Positions 18,582 to 28,733 are shown, counted from the first letter of the stretch. The stretch: DNA of 64,000 nucleotides from Pseudobutyrivibrio sp. UBA3626 (GCA_002373675.1 DFLF01000001.1:1-64000); one strand, 5' to 3'. The notes: a model not told the origin generated them from the sequence alone. Made by a program: numbers and translations.

Positions 18582-19940
18582 CTATAGATTAATATATTTA
18601 TTACTATCTTCTGATAAAGCGTGTTTTCTTTGCATATTTAGTCGCTTATTCCACACATTTTCATCAGCAAAAATCTCATTAACTATATCTATTAACTTCT
18701 TATAATCATCAGCCTTCATACGATTATCCCTGGCAATATAATTAGTATTATGAATAGTCTCAGAAAAGGCAAATATAAGAAGATTATTCAGAAAAGCTCT
18801 ATTAACAGAGCGAACTATTTCGTTCTCCTTATTGATGTCAAAATAGATATCACATTTTTCATAAAGAGAAGGTATCTTTTTCATTGTAATTGTAGGATAT
18901 AGCGTTACGTTGTCGTATTTACCAAGTGCCATAAGTTTGGCGGACATCTCTGTTAATGCGGCAATATGAAAATGCAAAAAAGGAAGTTCCTTAATCAAAT
19001 CTTCAACATGAAGTATATTATCCGAATTAGTCATAATAAGTGCTTCTCTTCTGTGTCTGTTATGTCTTTCAAATGGGTATACATAGCCCATACATTCAAG
19101 AACATCTGTAGATGCACCAAGTTCGACCAACTTATCATATGAGTCTTTCTTCTGTACATAAATCCTATTAATACGCGTAGCATTTCCATCAAGAATAAAT
19201 TGCATATTGCCAGGAATGTCTTTTCTCTTATATTCCTGCCAGAAAAGCACATCAGACTTATTATTATCTTCCAAACTGTTAGACACAAAGAAAGGCGTTC
19301 CCAGAGAATTAATAAAAAGCCTTGTATCATCAAGTCCGCGTTGTCTAAGATAGAATATAACAAATTCAACCTTACTTCTAAAAATATTAACCTTGTTATT
19401 AAATTCAAGAATTATATCATTGGTTACATAGTTTTCAACAATCACCTCTCTACCCCTCAAATCAAAATATGACTTAAGAATAATCTTCTGGTTCTTGTCA
19501 AATGTTGCCTTGGCAAATAATACTCCACTTCTATTGTAATAATCGCAGGCTCTGACAACTCCCATCTCGTCAAGCCATTCCACACATCTTACATGTCTTG
19601 CATTAGTAGGTTCGGAATAGAAAATCCTGCCTCTAAGGTGGTGTAAATCATGAATCTCACCACTATTATTAGAACTAGTTATCTCCCAATAATCAGGAAC
19701 CTTTACTTCATTAAAATAAAGTGGTTTGCCACTGGTCTTTTCACTACCAAGGAAGTATTGATACATTGACAAAGCTCCTTCTGGAAGAAAACCATCGTCA
19801 TTAATTACCACCACATTACATGAAACACCCGATACGATAAATGAATTATGAAGATTCTGGCTTTCTATTGTATATGTATCAAAAAGTAGTGTTATTTCTT
19901 CTATTTTTCGTTCTGCAGATTGTCTAACACTTGCTGCCAT
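18582..19940 (-). CDS. gtfB: Accessory Sec glycosyltransferase partner GtfB
   Basis: GtfB is the acceptor-binding partner of GtfA. Together they add GlcNAc to Ser/Thr of the serine-rich repeat adhesin in the cytosol before export. The 452 residues carry family blocks: SQNLHNSF near the start, VINDDGFLPEG, GKPLYFNEVKVPDYWEI, and a degenerate GT-B C-terminal half (YFDINKENEIV). Like other GtfB proteins it appears to lack a full donor-binding E-x7-E motif. A strong GGAGGAGAA precedes the ATG, so the 40-bp overlap with the end of gtfA is real and suggests coupled translation. The next gene, the STT3 transferase, follows without a gap. Confidence 0.92.
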   Translation of the reverse strand: MAASVRQSAERKIEEITLLFDTYTIESQNLHNSFIVSGVSCNVVVINDDGFLPEGALSMYQYFLGSEKTSGKPLYFNEVKVPDYWEITSSNNSGEIHDLHHLRGRIFYSEPTNARHVRCVEWLDEMGVVRACDYYNRSGVLFAKATFDKNQKIILKSYFDLRGREVIVENYVTNDIILEFNNKVNIFRSKVEFVIFYLRQRGLDDTRLFINSLGTPFFVSNSLEDNNKSDVLFWQEYKRKDIPGNMQFILDGNATRINRIYVQKKDSYDKLVELGASTDVLECMGYVYPFERHNRHRREALIMTNSDNILHVEDLIKELPFLHFHIAALTEMSAKLMALGKYDNVTLYPTITMKKIPSLYEKCDIYFDINKENEIVRSVNRAFLNNLLIFAFSETIHNTNYIARDNRMKADDYKKLIDIVNEIFADENVWNKRLNMQRKHALSEDSNKYINL

Positions 19941-21409
19941 TTCTCCTCCACCTCACTTGTAAGATACTTCTTAGCAATTCTATATGAAGCTTCATTACAT
20001 TTAGCTAAATCATCTTCTGTAAATAGCTTAATTATTTTGTCACTGAGTAATTTTATTTTCTCCTTATCATCTTGAATTGATTCTATATCAATAATATAAC
20101 CATTAGCTCCATCTTCAATAAACGTCTTATTACCATATCTAACATCGAATCCAATAATAGGAAGTCCCGAAGCAATAGATTCTAGAAGTGTAAGGCCAAA
20201 CCCTTCACTGGTAGAGCCTGATAGATATGCATCATAATTAATATACACGTCTGTCAAATCATGCTGTCCCATTAATCGTACATATTCCGAAGCTTCACAT
20301 TCTTCAATCACTTCTTTAATCTGCTTCTCACATGCGCCTTTGCCATATATATCAAGGCTCACATCTTCTACTGTCTCTCTTGCCATAGCTACAGCTCTTA
20401 CAAGCCAGTCAACATGCTTCTCACTTGCAAGACGAGATGCTGTAATAAGACTATGTCTCTTCCTGTCTTTCTTCGGATATTTGAGTTCATCAATACTTCC
20501 TACAGGAATCGTAATTACATTAGGCTCAATATTCTTATACTTAACAAACTGCTTACGAAGAAGAACATTTTGTGCATCAGTGGCAGTTATATAGAAGTCA
20601 ACATGTTTGACCTGCGAGAATGAATACTCATAGAAATTATTCCATAGCACGTTACTGACAGTCGAGCTGTTCTCGCTAAAATGATCTGCGTGAATAACAA
20701 CACCAATCTTAGCCGGTCTGGCATTCATAATAATGGATTGACCAATGCCTGTTGTTCTATCTATTAGAACAAGGTCTCTTTTGGTAAGTTCTAAGCACCT
20801 TACCATATATCCAACAAGTTCTTCCTTGGAATAGAACACTTCATCCTTTATTCTATACATCACTCTGTCATCATCGATTATCTCTTCATATGCCACAGAA
20901 CCATCAGTATTAAAGAATCTTCGAAGATAGAGATGTGCATACTTTTTCAAAGGGGCGTAGTATTCAGAATAGACTTTACCATAAGTAAAGTAATCTTTTC
21001 TTATGAGGCATCCTTCTGATACACGTTCTACTCTATGTACAAGATCAGATTCTTCATCAGTAAGGTACGCTGTATAGAAATTCTCATTGCCAGGAAAAAT
21101 ATATTTTGCAATTTTGCCATCTCTTCTAAATGTGTAGTCAGTCTCTGCAAAATCGCTTTCCAAATCTCTAAGAGTGTAACTTACCGGCGCTATCTTAAAG
21201 TCAGTAAAGTATTGATATAACCATATGATTTCAGTATCAAGGAATCCTATATTACTTGTCATATGTTCTATATTATCTTTTGGAAACATTTCAGTAAATA
21301 CAAATTTACATTTCTTGTCAATTCGCCTGAAAATATTAGCTCTATAGGCCTGTGCATACTCTACTCCGGAACTTGCCCAGCCTATAGCAAGATTGAAATT
21401 ATATATCAT
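19901..21409 (-). CDS. gtfA: Accessory Sec O-GlcNAc transferase GtfA
   Basis: The 502-residue GT4-type retaining glycosyltransferase starts O-glycosylation of the serine-rich adhesin using UDP-GlcNAc. The N-terminus NLAIGWASSGVEYAQAYRA is the GtfA hallmark. An extended beta domain (about 50-200) inserts before the C-terminal Rossmann domain. The donor-site motif SEGFGLTLLE gives the E-x7-E pair near residue 410. TGGAGGACTT lies before the ATG. It is 14 bp after secA2 and overlaps gtfB, as in streptococcal loci. It works as a complex with GtfB, and glycosylation usually stabilises the substrate before SecA2 takes it. Confidence 0.95.
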   Translation of the reverse strand: MIYNFNLAIGWASSGVEYAQAYRANIFRRIDKKCKFVFTEMFPKDNIEHMTSNIGFLDTEIIWLYQYFTDFKIAPVSYTLRDLESDFAETDYTFRRDGKIAKYIFPGNENFYTAYLTDEESDLVHRVERVSEGCLIRKDYFTYGKVYSEYYAPLKKYAHLYLRRFFNTDGSVAYEEIIDDDRVMYRIKDEVFYSKEELVGYMVRCLELTKRDLVLIDRTTGIGQSIIMNARPAKIGVVIHADHFSENSSTVSNVLWNNFYEYSFSQVKHVDFYITATDAQNVLLRKQFVKYKNIEPNVITIPVGSIDELKYPKKDRKRHSLITASRLASEKHVDWLVRAVAMARETVEDVSLDIYGKGACEKQIKEVIEECEASEYVRLMGQHDLTDVYINYDAYLSGSTSEGFGLTLLESIASGLPIIGFDVRYGNKTFIEDGANGYIIDIESIQDDKEKIKLLSDKIIKLFTEDDLAKCNEASYRIAKKYLTSEVEEKWQQVLDNLQNEK

Positions 21410-21423
21410 AAGTCCTCCAATTG

Positions 21424-23766
21424 TTACGGATACATAATATGAAATTCTTCTTCTTCATCAATTGTTACATCAGACAGAAGTATATTTCTTACAATATTTT
21501 TCTTAATCTCTTGCTCCATTAATCTAAAAGAATAAAGAGCATCTCTTTTATATTCAAATACAAGATTACGTTGGGCAGTTGCACGTCCAGATACTGCAAA
21601 CTGTAACTGTTGCAGATAGTCAACCTCCTCAACCCACGCATCATCAATGGCTCTAAGGGTCGCTATTCTCATGAATTTTGCCATATCTTCCCGATATCCT
21701 ATATGGGTCTCTTGCCTGTTAAGACCTTGTTTAACAATATCAATCAATCCCTTTCTTACATATTCTCTATCATCTAATCTGTCTAGCAATCCTGCTGCCT
21801 TATCATCTATTGTATAGCTTATATTGTCAAGTATATATCTTGTAAGATCAGAAGATGTAAGTTTGTCATTTTCACTTAAGAATATATCTATATTCTCTTT
21901 CGCAATGCTAATTATATCTTTAAATGTAAGGTTAGCACCGTAAAGCAAATCATTTCTTGTATTATATAGAAGGTTTCTTTGAAGTTTCATAACAAGGTCA
22001 TAATCAAGGGCTTTCTTTCGAGAATCTCTGGCTCTTTCTTCTGTTATTCTCTGAGATCTATTGACATATCTCTTGATTTTTCTAGATGATATCTTCTTCT
22101 TTCCCTCAATGTAAGGTTCTAGCTTCTCATTGTCAAAGCTACTTACCACATCGTCTTCTAAGGACACAAAGAATATAGAGAATCCCGGATCCCCCTGTCT
22201 TCCTGCACGGCCTCTTGCCTGTCTCTCCTGCCTTATATTAGTCATTCTTCCTACACCAATTACAGCAAGACCACCTAAAGCTTTTACCTCATCAGAAAGC
22301 TTAATATCTGTTCCTCTACCCGCCATGGAGGTTGCCACTGTAACAGCCCCAAGATTTCCTGCCTCTTTGATTATCTCAGCTTCCCAAAATGCATTATTGG
22401 CATTTAATACATTATGCGGAATTCTCTCATTGATAAGAAGCCTTGATAAATATTCTGTCTCAGCGATAGTAGATGCAACAATAAGAACAGGCTGATTGGT
22501 CTCATGATGCTTTATAGCTTCTTTTATAGCAGCATTAAACTGACTTTCGAAGTCAGGGAAAAATATATCCTTATGATCCTTTCTCATTATAGGATGATTA
22601 GTAGGAATAACTACAACCTTCTTATGATAAATCTCAAAAATCTCCTCTGCTGCATCTTTAATGGTTCCACTCATACCTGCCATATGAGGAAACATCAAAA
22701 ACAAATTCTGATATGTAATTGAAGCAACAGACCTGTTCTCCTGAGTAACCTCTATTAATTCCTTTTGCTCAATTGCCTGGTGTTGACCGCCACGCATTTT
22801 AACTCCGGGCATCATTCGGCCAGACTCATTATCAAGAAGTACCAGCTCACCCTCACGATTAATAACGTAATCTCTTTCTATCTCGAACAAAGCATGAGCG
22901 CGAAGTGCCAGAGTAACATGACGATTAACCTCGAAATTCTCTTCTCCATAGAAATTGTCTATCTCGAAGAATTCTTCGGCTCTTTGTATTCCTTCTTCTG
23001 TAAGCCACACCTTCTTCTCTTCTTTTTCAAAATGTATTCCCGGTTCTAAAGTAGTAACAAAGAAATTAGCCAGCTCATATAGATTTGATTGAACCTTAGG
23101 CGAACCCGATATAACAAGTGGAGTCTGGGCACTATCAAGAAGTACAGAATCAGCCTCATCAATAATTACATAGTTAAATTCTCGAAGGAATTTCTCAGAA
23201 GCATCTTTACAGAGATTATCAAAGAGATAATCAAACCCTAGAACAGCGTGGGTAGTATAAACAATATCTTTGCTGTAGATTTCTTTCTTTTCTTCATTAG
23301 TAAATCTCTTACTCGCATCCTTATTTACCCCTGCTGCCACAGTAAGTCCAAGGAAATTATATACTTCTCCCATCTCATCTGCATCACGAAGTGCAAGATA
23401 CTCGTTGGTTGTAACAAGAATAGCGCTCTTTCCTGTAAGTCCATTAAGATACATAGGCAAAGTTGCCACAAGCGTCTTACCTTCCCCTGTATTCATCTCA
23501 CATAAATAGCCCTTGTGCATAGCAATTGCCCCAAGAACCTGAACATCATAAGGTCTTTTTCCAAGAATTCTTCTATCAGCTTGGCACACAACTGCATACG
23601 CCTCTGGGAGTATATCATCTGTAGATTCTCCTTTCTCAAGACGCTCTTTGAATACATTAGTCATATTAGCAAGCTCATTATCAGAAAGCGTATCATACTC
23701 TTTCTCGTAGCTTCGAACCTTCTTAAGAATTTTATTAAGTTGTAATAGTGTAAAACTATTATTCAT
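21424..23766 (-). CDS. secA2: Accessory Sec motor ATPase SecA2
   Basis: This 780-residue motor drives the glycosylated adhesin through SecY2. It shows the SecA order: Walker A MNTGEGKT (about residue 95), Walker B VIIDEAD (about 200), the preprotein cross-linking domain, helicase motifs GRGTD and QARGRAGRQGD (about 490-520), and the helical scaffold. The C-terminal SEC-C zinc/SecB-binding tail of housekeeping SecA is missing (the protein ends in EEEEFHIMYP), which is typical of SecA2. The size also fits SecA2 (about 790) better than SecA (830-900). AAAGGAAAAAGT precedes the ATG. It sits between asp3 and gtfA, the standard order. Confidence 0.95.
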   Translation of the reverse strand: MNNSFTLLQLNKILKKVRSYEKEYDTLSDNELANMTNVFKERLEKGESTDDILPEAYAVVCQADRRILGKRPYDVQVLGAIAMHKGYLCEMNTGEGKTLVATLPMYLNGLTGKSAILVTTNEYLALRDADEMGEVYNFLGLTVAAGVNKDASKRFTNEEKKEIYSKDIVYTTHAVLGFDYLFDNLCKDASEKFLREFNYVIIDEADSVLLDSAQTPLVISGSPKVQSNLYELANFFVTTLEPGIHFEKEEKKVWLTEEGIQRAEEFFEIDNFYGEENFEVNRHVTLALRAHALFEIERDYVINREGELVLLDNESGRMMPGVKMRGGQHQAIEQKELIEVTQENRSVASITYQNLFLMFPHMAGMSGTIKDAAEEIFEIYHKKVVVIPTNHPIMRKDHKDIFFPDFESQFNAAIKEAIKHHETNQPVLIVASTIAETEYLSRLLINERIPHNVLNANNAFWEAEIIKEAGNLGAVTVATSMAGRGTDIKLSDEVKALGGLAVIGVGRMTNIRQERQARGRAGRQGDPGFSIFFVSLEDDVVSSFDNEKLEPYIEGKKKISSRKIKRYVNRSQRITEERARDSRKKALDYDLVMKLQRNLLYNTRNDLLYGANLTFKDIISIAKENIDIFLSENDKLTSSDLTRYILDNISYTIDDKAAGLLDRLDDREYVRKGLIDIVKQGLNRQETHIGYREDMAKFMRIATLRAIDDAWVEEVDYLQQLQFAVSGRATAQRNLVFEYKRDALYSFRLMEQEIKKNIVRNILLSDVTIDEEEEFHIMYP

Positions 23767-23776
23767 ACTTTTTCCT

Positions 23777-24226
23777 TTACTTCTTGCTCTCTGATTCTAA
23801 TTCCTCAATCTCTATACTATGAAATGTAAATTCATGCATTCCACCATTAATAAGCTGCATCTTATAGCTATATGTCTTAAGTGGACATTTGAACTCTGCT
23901 TTGCTCTTACTTATGGTACAATTTCCCACTTCCATCTCATATTTATCAAAAAATACGAAACGAATTATATATCCTCTGTCTCGCGGCGTATCAATATCTA
24001 CATTAACTCTATATATAGACTCACCATCAATTATAGGAAGAGTTGGTTCTATTCTTTTAGCCTGGTAATTAACCATAGAATACCACTCTTTAATAACCGT
24101 TCCAGGTGGCATAAGCATATTGGTAAATTCTACATTATTCTTATCAATATAATTAATCTCCGAACCATATAAATACGTATCAGCAGAATATTCATTCCAA
24201 TATATCTTGTAATTCTCAACAACCAT
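23777..24226 (-). CDS. asp3: Accessory Sec system protein Asp3
   Basis: Asp3 is a 149-residue cytosolic scaffold that forms the Asp1-2-3 complex guiding the adhesin to SecA2/SecY2. The family blocks YWNEYSADTYLYGSEI, VEFTNMLMPPG and RIEPTLPII are clear. The rest is predicted beta-sandwich, like a carbohydrate-binding module, ending in an acidic-basic tail. GAGG seven or eight bases before the ATG overlaps the asp2 stop region (10 bp gap). In streptococci Asp3 contacts Asp1 and Asp2 and the signal-peptide region of the substrate. The length is close to the usual 150-175 residues. Confidence 0.92.
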   Translation of the reverse strand: MVVENYKIYWNEYSADTYLYGSEINYIDKNNVEFTNMLMPPGTVIKEWYSMVNYQAKRIEPTLPIIDGESIYRVNVDIDTPRDRGYIIRFVFFDKYEMEVGNCTISKSKAEFKCPLKTYSYKMQLINGGMHEFTFHSIEIEELESESKK

Positions 24227-24235
24227 TTACATACC

Positions 24236-25729
24236 TCATCTTGAGTAGTCTTCTCTTAACACTTTGTCAAATTGGCTTTTGAACCATCCTACAATTGCCC
24301 CCGTATCATCATTATGTCTTCCATGTACACCTTTACCATACACTTTAACACCCTTGGAATTAACATGGGATATTACATCCCGGTAAGCATTAGAATCATA
24401 ATCGTCTTCTATCATATAGGACATTATGAATTTCGTGTTGTTGAAGTTAGAAGCATTAAACTTATTCCAGAATTTATCATTAAGCAGATAGGCATTTTCC
24501 TTATTAGACTCACCAAATACATTCATAACAACATCAAGGGAAGTTGGAAATCCACCTGGACGTTTAAGCTTCTCATTAAGGGCAACATCACCTATATTAG
24601 CGAGGGGCTTACCCAATATAAGAGCATGTGGACAAATATCACAACCATAGTACAATGCTCCAAAAGTCCCCATAGAAAGCCCCGACATAATTACATCACT
24701 TTCTTTAAAGCCAAGCATATTGATACATTCTTTAATCCCTTCAGTAATAAGATCCTCATATTCTTTGGTTCCCATATAGAAGCCTCCGCCTTCAAGCCTC
24801 GCTTCAGATATTAGTAAAAACGGGGAGCCAAAGCCTCTCATTAAATTATATCCTTCAAAGCCTTCTCTTGTCTTATATCCTGAGAAATAAACATTAAGAG
24901 GCGGTTTCATATCCCCCGGGTCAAAATAAAAGAATACCTCTTCTCTCTTAGAAGAAACCTTTCTTACTCCTCCTGGAATAAAATGACCATGACCGGTTCT
25001 TGCATATCTATCGTGTAATGCTATTATTTTAAATGTCCCGTTGCCTTTGGCATGAAGGGATACAGACACAGGCCCGGCTGCCTCTTCATTCATAACACTT
25101 ACAACGTGCTTAAATTCATTTTCGCCAAATTCCCACTTCTTAATAACATTAGAAAGAGAGCCTGATAGATACTGCGTAATTACAAGTTTGATCTCTACAT
25201 TATCTTCCTTCTCATATTCCATCCAGAACTCAATTGTCTGACACTTGTCGATAGGAATATTATTTCTCCAAAAAATAAGTTGTGTATATTCATCGCCGAA
25301 ATCACCCGAGAGCTCAACTCCACAATTGCCGTGCCATTTAACACTTCCCTTGTAGCCATATGCAACACCCAGATTATTATTTCTGAATTTTTCACCGTAA
25401 GACTTGGGATAATAAAATTTTAATTCATTTTGCAAAAAATCCCCTATGTCCTTTTTACTAAGCATTCGTGACATCTTACATTTGCATAGCTTCTTTACTT
25501 CTTTAGACATAAGGACTTCAGAAGTAATATAAAGACAATATGCTTTGGAACAATCCATAAGAATATTAATCTCATCTATACTGGGATTTCTATCGAGAAA
25601 CACGATACAATATGGTCTCTTAGGACACTCTCTTAGCTTCTCTACGTACTCCCATTTTGCGAAATCCGGAATTGTGTAAATGTTTCTCCAATCTTCTTTT
25701 CCTAATTGTAATACACTAATCTCATCCAA
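24236..25729 (-). CDS. asp2: Accessory Sec O-acetyltransferase/chaperone Asp2
   Basis: This 497-residue protein has an N-terminal part (1-260) with a jelly-roll-like stretch and a C-terminal alpha/beta-hydrolase domain. In Streptococcus gordonii Asp2 acetylates GlcNAc on the adhesin. The nucleophile elbow GLSMGTFG has Ser352, an acidic residue follows in MIEDDYD (Glu441), and His lies in GVHGRHND (469/472), so the triad looks intact and the activity may be retained. The start is a TTG at 25729 overlapping the asp1 stop by 8 bp, with AAAGAGGTC upstream. Asp2 also has a non-enzymatic role in transport. Substrate acetylation here is inference from the triad. Confidence 0.92.
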   Translation of the reverse strand: MDEISVLQLGKEDWRNIYTIPDFAKWEYVEKLRECPKRPYCIVFLDRNPSIDEINILMDCSKAYCLYITSEVLMSKEVKKLCKCKMSRMLSKKDIGDFLQNELKFYYPKSYGEKFRNNNLGVAYGYKGSVKWHGNCGVELSGDFGDEYTQLIFWRNNIPIDKCQTIEFWMEYEKEDNVEIKLVITQYLSGSLSNVIKKWEFGENEFKHVVSVMNEEAAGPVSVSLHAKGNGTFKIIALHDRYARTGHGHFIPGGVRKVSSKREEVFFYFDPGDMKPPLNVYFSGYKTREGFEGYNLMRGFGSPFLLISEARLEGGGFYMGTKEYEDLITEGIKECINMLGFKESDVIMSGLSMGTFGALYYGCDICPHALILGKPLANIGDVALNEKLKRPGGFPTSLDVVMNVFGESNKENAYLLNDKFWNKFNASNFNNTKFIMSYMIEDDYDSNAYRDVISHVNSKGVKVYGKGVHGRHNDDTGAIVGWFKSQFDKVLREDYSR

Positions 25730-27317
25730 TGCTTTCTAAGACCTCTTTCCATTTCTCAACCAATCTTCTTGTGGTATAATTTTCGCCAATCTCATAGGCT
25801 TGAATCATTGCGTTATTCCAATTGTTTAGACTTGATAAATAGTATGTTAATACCTTAGGTAAATCTTCAAAGCGTTTTACTATCTGTCCGTTCAACCCAT
25901 GCTTAACGTATTGACTCTCTTCACTTACGACCTGCGGTATTCCAAAACTGACTCCACTAATCTGAAGGTACAGATTAACTGCATCAGATAGATTTATTAT
26001 TAATCTTTGTTCTCTGATACACTTACTTGCAGTTAATTCATCCACACACTGTTCAACAAAAAACATTACTTGTGCTTCTTCCATTTCATCAACTGCATTT
26101 TCTGTAGTACCATTATCATTTTCCTCTAATGCCATTCTACTATCATATCCATTCTTTTCTAATACCTGTCTGGCATGAGCAAGCAGTCTTCCTGGCAAAG
26201 CTATATCTGCTTCTCTCGTAAAGAAACACACTCTTGCTTTATCATTTTCCTCGAAATACTTTGCAAATATAAGTACTAATTTTTCAAAATTCTCAGGTGG
26301 AAGATTATCAACTGCAACAAGTATTTTCTGTACTGTAAGCTGTCCGCTAATACCGATTTCTTTTCTCGTATCAAAAGGTGTTATATTAACAATATTATTA
26401 TGATTATCACCAAAAATATCTTTAATCTTATCGCATGAAATCTTAGAATCAGTCACAATGTAATTAGCTCTATTAAGCATTAACATTGTCAGTTTATCTT
26501 CCAAATTATATCTTTTTTCAAAAAATGAAAGAACCGTTCTTCTGCCCTTTAGATTATCAGAAATAACTTTATTATGTAAATTATGCATTGCAATACAGAA
26601 TATATCGTTCTCTGATAACCTGCTAATAAAAGTATTAAAAATCTCAGAAATCACTTCATCAATACTTTCGTATCGATTCTTTTTAAAAGTAATCTTTTCA
26701 CCAGGTTCTTTTCCTAAATTAATTATATAGAAATTGCGTTCAGGGTTTATCTCAACATGATTATCATCAAAGAAAACCCTTATCTTCCACGTACCATTCT
26801 CAGTATAATAATCCTGGTATACAGGTGCATTTTCACTATATATAATGGCAGAAGAGACAAATCCTCTATCATCATATATATTTCTAATTGCGACAGAGTC
26901 GCCCTCATACATATCAATTTGAATCAGATTGCCATCCTCTCCAAACTCTAGCTGTGCATACTTTCTTCCGTGAAACATAGCCACAATTACAAAAGGTGTA
27001 TACAAAAATTCTGTATTCGGTATCCAGTCTAAATCATGAAAAGAGAATACTCTTGCCCTCTTACTCTCACATTCATTAATTGCATCAAATACCGAGAAGT
27101 AAGGAGCCTTATATACGCCCTGACGATGCAAAAAATGCCTAAAATTCGGTGAAAAACCAAGTACACAAATACAATACTCAAACGCTTTATTTCTGTGATA
27201 TAACTGAATCTGCTTAACAGTGTCATCGAATTCAGTATGCATCTTTCGTTCGTGCCAGTTCTGCTCATTTTCACACCATTCATTTTTTTTGTACCATGCG
27301 GGAATAAAGATGACCAT
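25722..27317 (-). CDS. asp1: Accessory Sec system protein Asp1
   Basis: This 531-residue protein has a GT-B-like fold and resembles a dead glycosyltransferase that binds polysaccharide. Signature segments are FIPAWYKKNEWCENEQNW at the N-terminus, FDDTVKQIQLYH, FRHFLHRQGVY and FSFHDLDWIPNTEF. It lacks an obvious sugar-nucleotide E-x7-E motif. Asp1 joins Asp2 and Asp3 in the export complex. AGGAGTGGATA precedes the ATG. It lies 34 bp after secY2, and its stop overlaps the asp2 start. A run of acidic residues near residue 400 (EENDNGTTENAVDEMEE) seems peculiar to this protein. Confidence 0.93.
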   Translation of the reverse strand: MVIFIPAWYKKNEWCENEQNWHERKMHTEFDDTVKQIQLYHRNKAFEYCICVLGFSPNFRHFLHRQGVYKAPYFSVFDAINECESKRARVFSFHDLDWIPNTEFLYTPFVIVAMFHGRKYAQLEFGEDGNLIQIDMYEGDSVAIRNIYDDRGFVSSAIIYSENAPVYQDYYTENGTWKIRVFFDDNHVEINPERNFYIINLGKEPGEKITFKKNRYESIDEVISEIFNTFISRLSENDIFCIAMHNLHNKVISDNLKGRRTVLSFFEKRYNLEDKLTMLMLNRANYIVTDSKISCDKIKDIFGDNHNNIVNITPFDTRKEIGISGQLTVQKILVAVDNLPPENFEKLVLIFAKYFEENDKARVCFFTREADIALPGRLLAHARQVLEKNGYDSRMALEENDNGTTENAVDEMEEAQVMFFVEQCVDELTASKCIREQRLIINLSDAVNLYLQISGVSFGIPQVVSEESQYVKHGLNGQIVKRFEDLPKVLTYYLSSLNNWNNAMIQAYEIGENYTTRRLVEKWKEVLESIG

Positions 27318-27351
27318 TATCCACTCCTATCTACATACAGTGTATCAAATC

Positions 27352-28560
27352 TTATATAAAAGGTTTGTACTCATCATAGTTTCTAATAGTAATAACTTCC
27401 TGATATAAATTATAAAAAATACCCGAAAGAAGCATAAACGACGATGGAAGAATTGCCAGTGTTCCACTTATCAGGTCGAAATGTTCTAACAGCATAGGTA
27501 TTAATATACATATGCCCATAATTGTCGAGCTTATAATACTTATGATAAGAACCTGTTTTCTAAGGTATCTTCTTGTATCTCGTCCTGCATGTAGATTAAC
27601 AACACTGTCTCCACTTTTTAAAAACTGCTCAGTTAAGTCTTTCGGACTAATAAACACCAAAGCCATGGAAATTGTAAGAAAATACAGTACCCCTATATAT
27701 ACTATTATTCCAAAAATACTCGAAAGAACCATATTGTCATTAATCCATGTCATGACACCATTTTCTGGCAACAACGCCTTAAGAAAAGATATAAAAATCT
27801 GCAGAAGCATAAATACAGCAGACGAGAACATTACAGGCATAACACCTATAGGATTAAGCTTTATAGCCAGATAATTCTTATCAGCATATATACTGTGTAT
27901 TGATACTCTTTGAACCGGAATTCTCTTCTCAGCATTTTCCATAGTTATCACAACAATCATAATCACAATGGAAATTGCTATGGGAAGAATCGTTTTAATA
28001 AAAGGATTTCCCTGTATTGCCGAAGTAAGACTATCTAAGATATTAATGTAGATTAGTGTTGTCTGCCCGCCAATACCATATTTACTGTTTCTATCCGACA
28101 TCCAAAGTATAACAAACGCACCTGCTACCATCTGAATAACTACAACAATCTTGGCAATTATAAGGTAGTTGTCTGTATATATGAATGTAAGATTTCTCAT
28201 CTTATAAATTGCTTGAATAACAGCAACAATCAACATTACATATAGAGATATTCTATTAAGACTAACCTGAGATACTCTTGATTTCTTATCAGCGCTTAAT
28301 GATGCAACGACAATTTGCATAACCAGACTGGCAATCATATATGGGAATACACCCAGTGTAAAAATAGAATTCTGATATCTATCTCCATTTATCGATTGCA
28401 TCAAAAGAAGTTGGACGTCTATATCTTCTATCTTCTCAACAGATACATCCATTCCAAAGAGCGGAAGCGACCTTCCAATTAGATATACAAGGATTATAAT
28501 CCCCGTAAATATTGCTTTTTTTATAAATATTTCGTGTTGTATACCATTACCTTTTTTCAT
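27352..28560 (-). CDS. secY2: Accessory Sec channel SecY2
   Basis: The 402-residue membrane protein has about ten hydrophobic segments. Its N-terminus FTGIIILVYLIGRSLPLFG matches the start of SecY proteins. It is shorter than SecY (about 430), with trimmed cytosolic loops, as in SecY2. It forms the pore used by SecA2 for the adhesin; no SecE2-like gene is seen, so it presumably shares housekeeping SecE. AAGGA lies about 12 bases before the ATG, a long spacing. A terminator and a TATAAT-like sequence stand upstream, so it may start its own transcript leading into asp1 and the downstream genes. The order matches streptococcal and staphylococcal loci. Confidence 0.93.
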   Translation of the reverse strand: MKKGNGIQHEIFIKKAIFTGIIILVYLIGRSLPLFGMDVSVEKIEDIDVQLLLMQSINGDRYQNSIFTLGVFPYMIASLVMQIVVASLSADKKSRVSQVSLNRISLYVMLIVAVIQAIYKMRNLTFIYTDNYLIIAKIVVVIQMVAGAFVILWMSDRNSKYGIGGQTTLIYINILDSLTSAIQGNPFIKTILPIAISIVIMIVVITMENAEKRIPVQRVSIHSIYADKNYLAIKLNPIGVMPVMFSSAVFMLLQIFISFLKALLPENGVMTWINDNMVLSSIFGIIVYIGVLYFLTISMALVFISPKDLTEQFLKSGDSVVNLHAGRDTRRYLRKQVLIISIISSTIMGICILIPMLLEHFDLISGTLAILPSSFMLLSGIFYNLYQEVITIRNYDEYKPFI

Positions 28561-28685
28561 GATACTATCTTATCCTTAGAAAAAAATATAACATATATAT
28601 TATAAATCATTTATGTTAAATATTCTATCCTACAATTATTGCTATGTATGTTAAATATATCTCTCAAATCCTTATTGCATAAAAA

Positions 28686-28714
28686 AAAGACTTGGCAAAA
28701 CATGCCAAGTCTTT
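28686..28714 (-). terminator. Terminator between srr and secY2
   Basis: A perfect 11-bp stem AAAGACTTGGC with a 7-base loop is followed by a run of eight Ts on the minus strand. It should separate the abundant adhesin message from the export genes, with some read-through possible. Confidence 0.9.
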
Positions 28715-28733
28715 CTTACGCAAGTAATTATAA

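Noticed and set aside
18552..18582. GTG start for the STT3 gene overlapping the gtfB stop
   Set aside because: No ribosome site precedes it. The ATG at 18552 has AGGA upstream and begins right at the first membrane segment.
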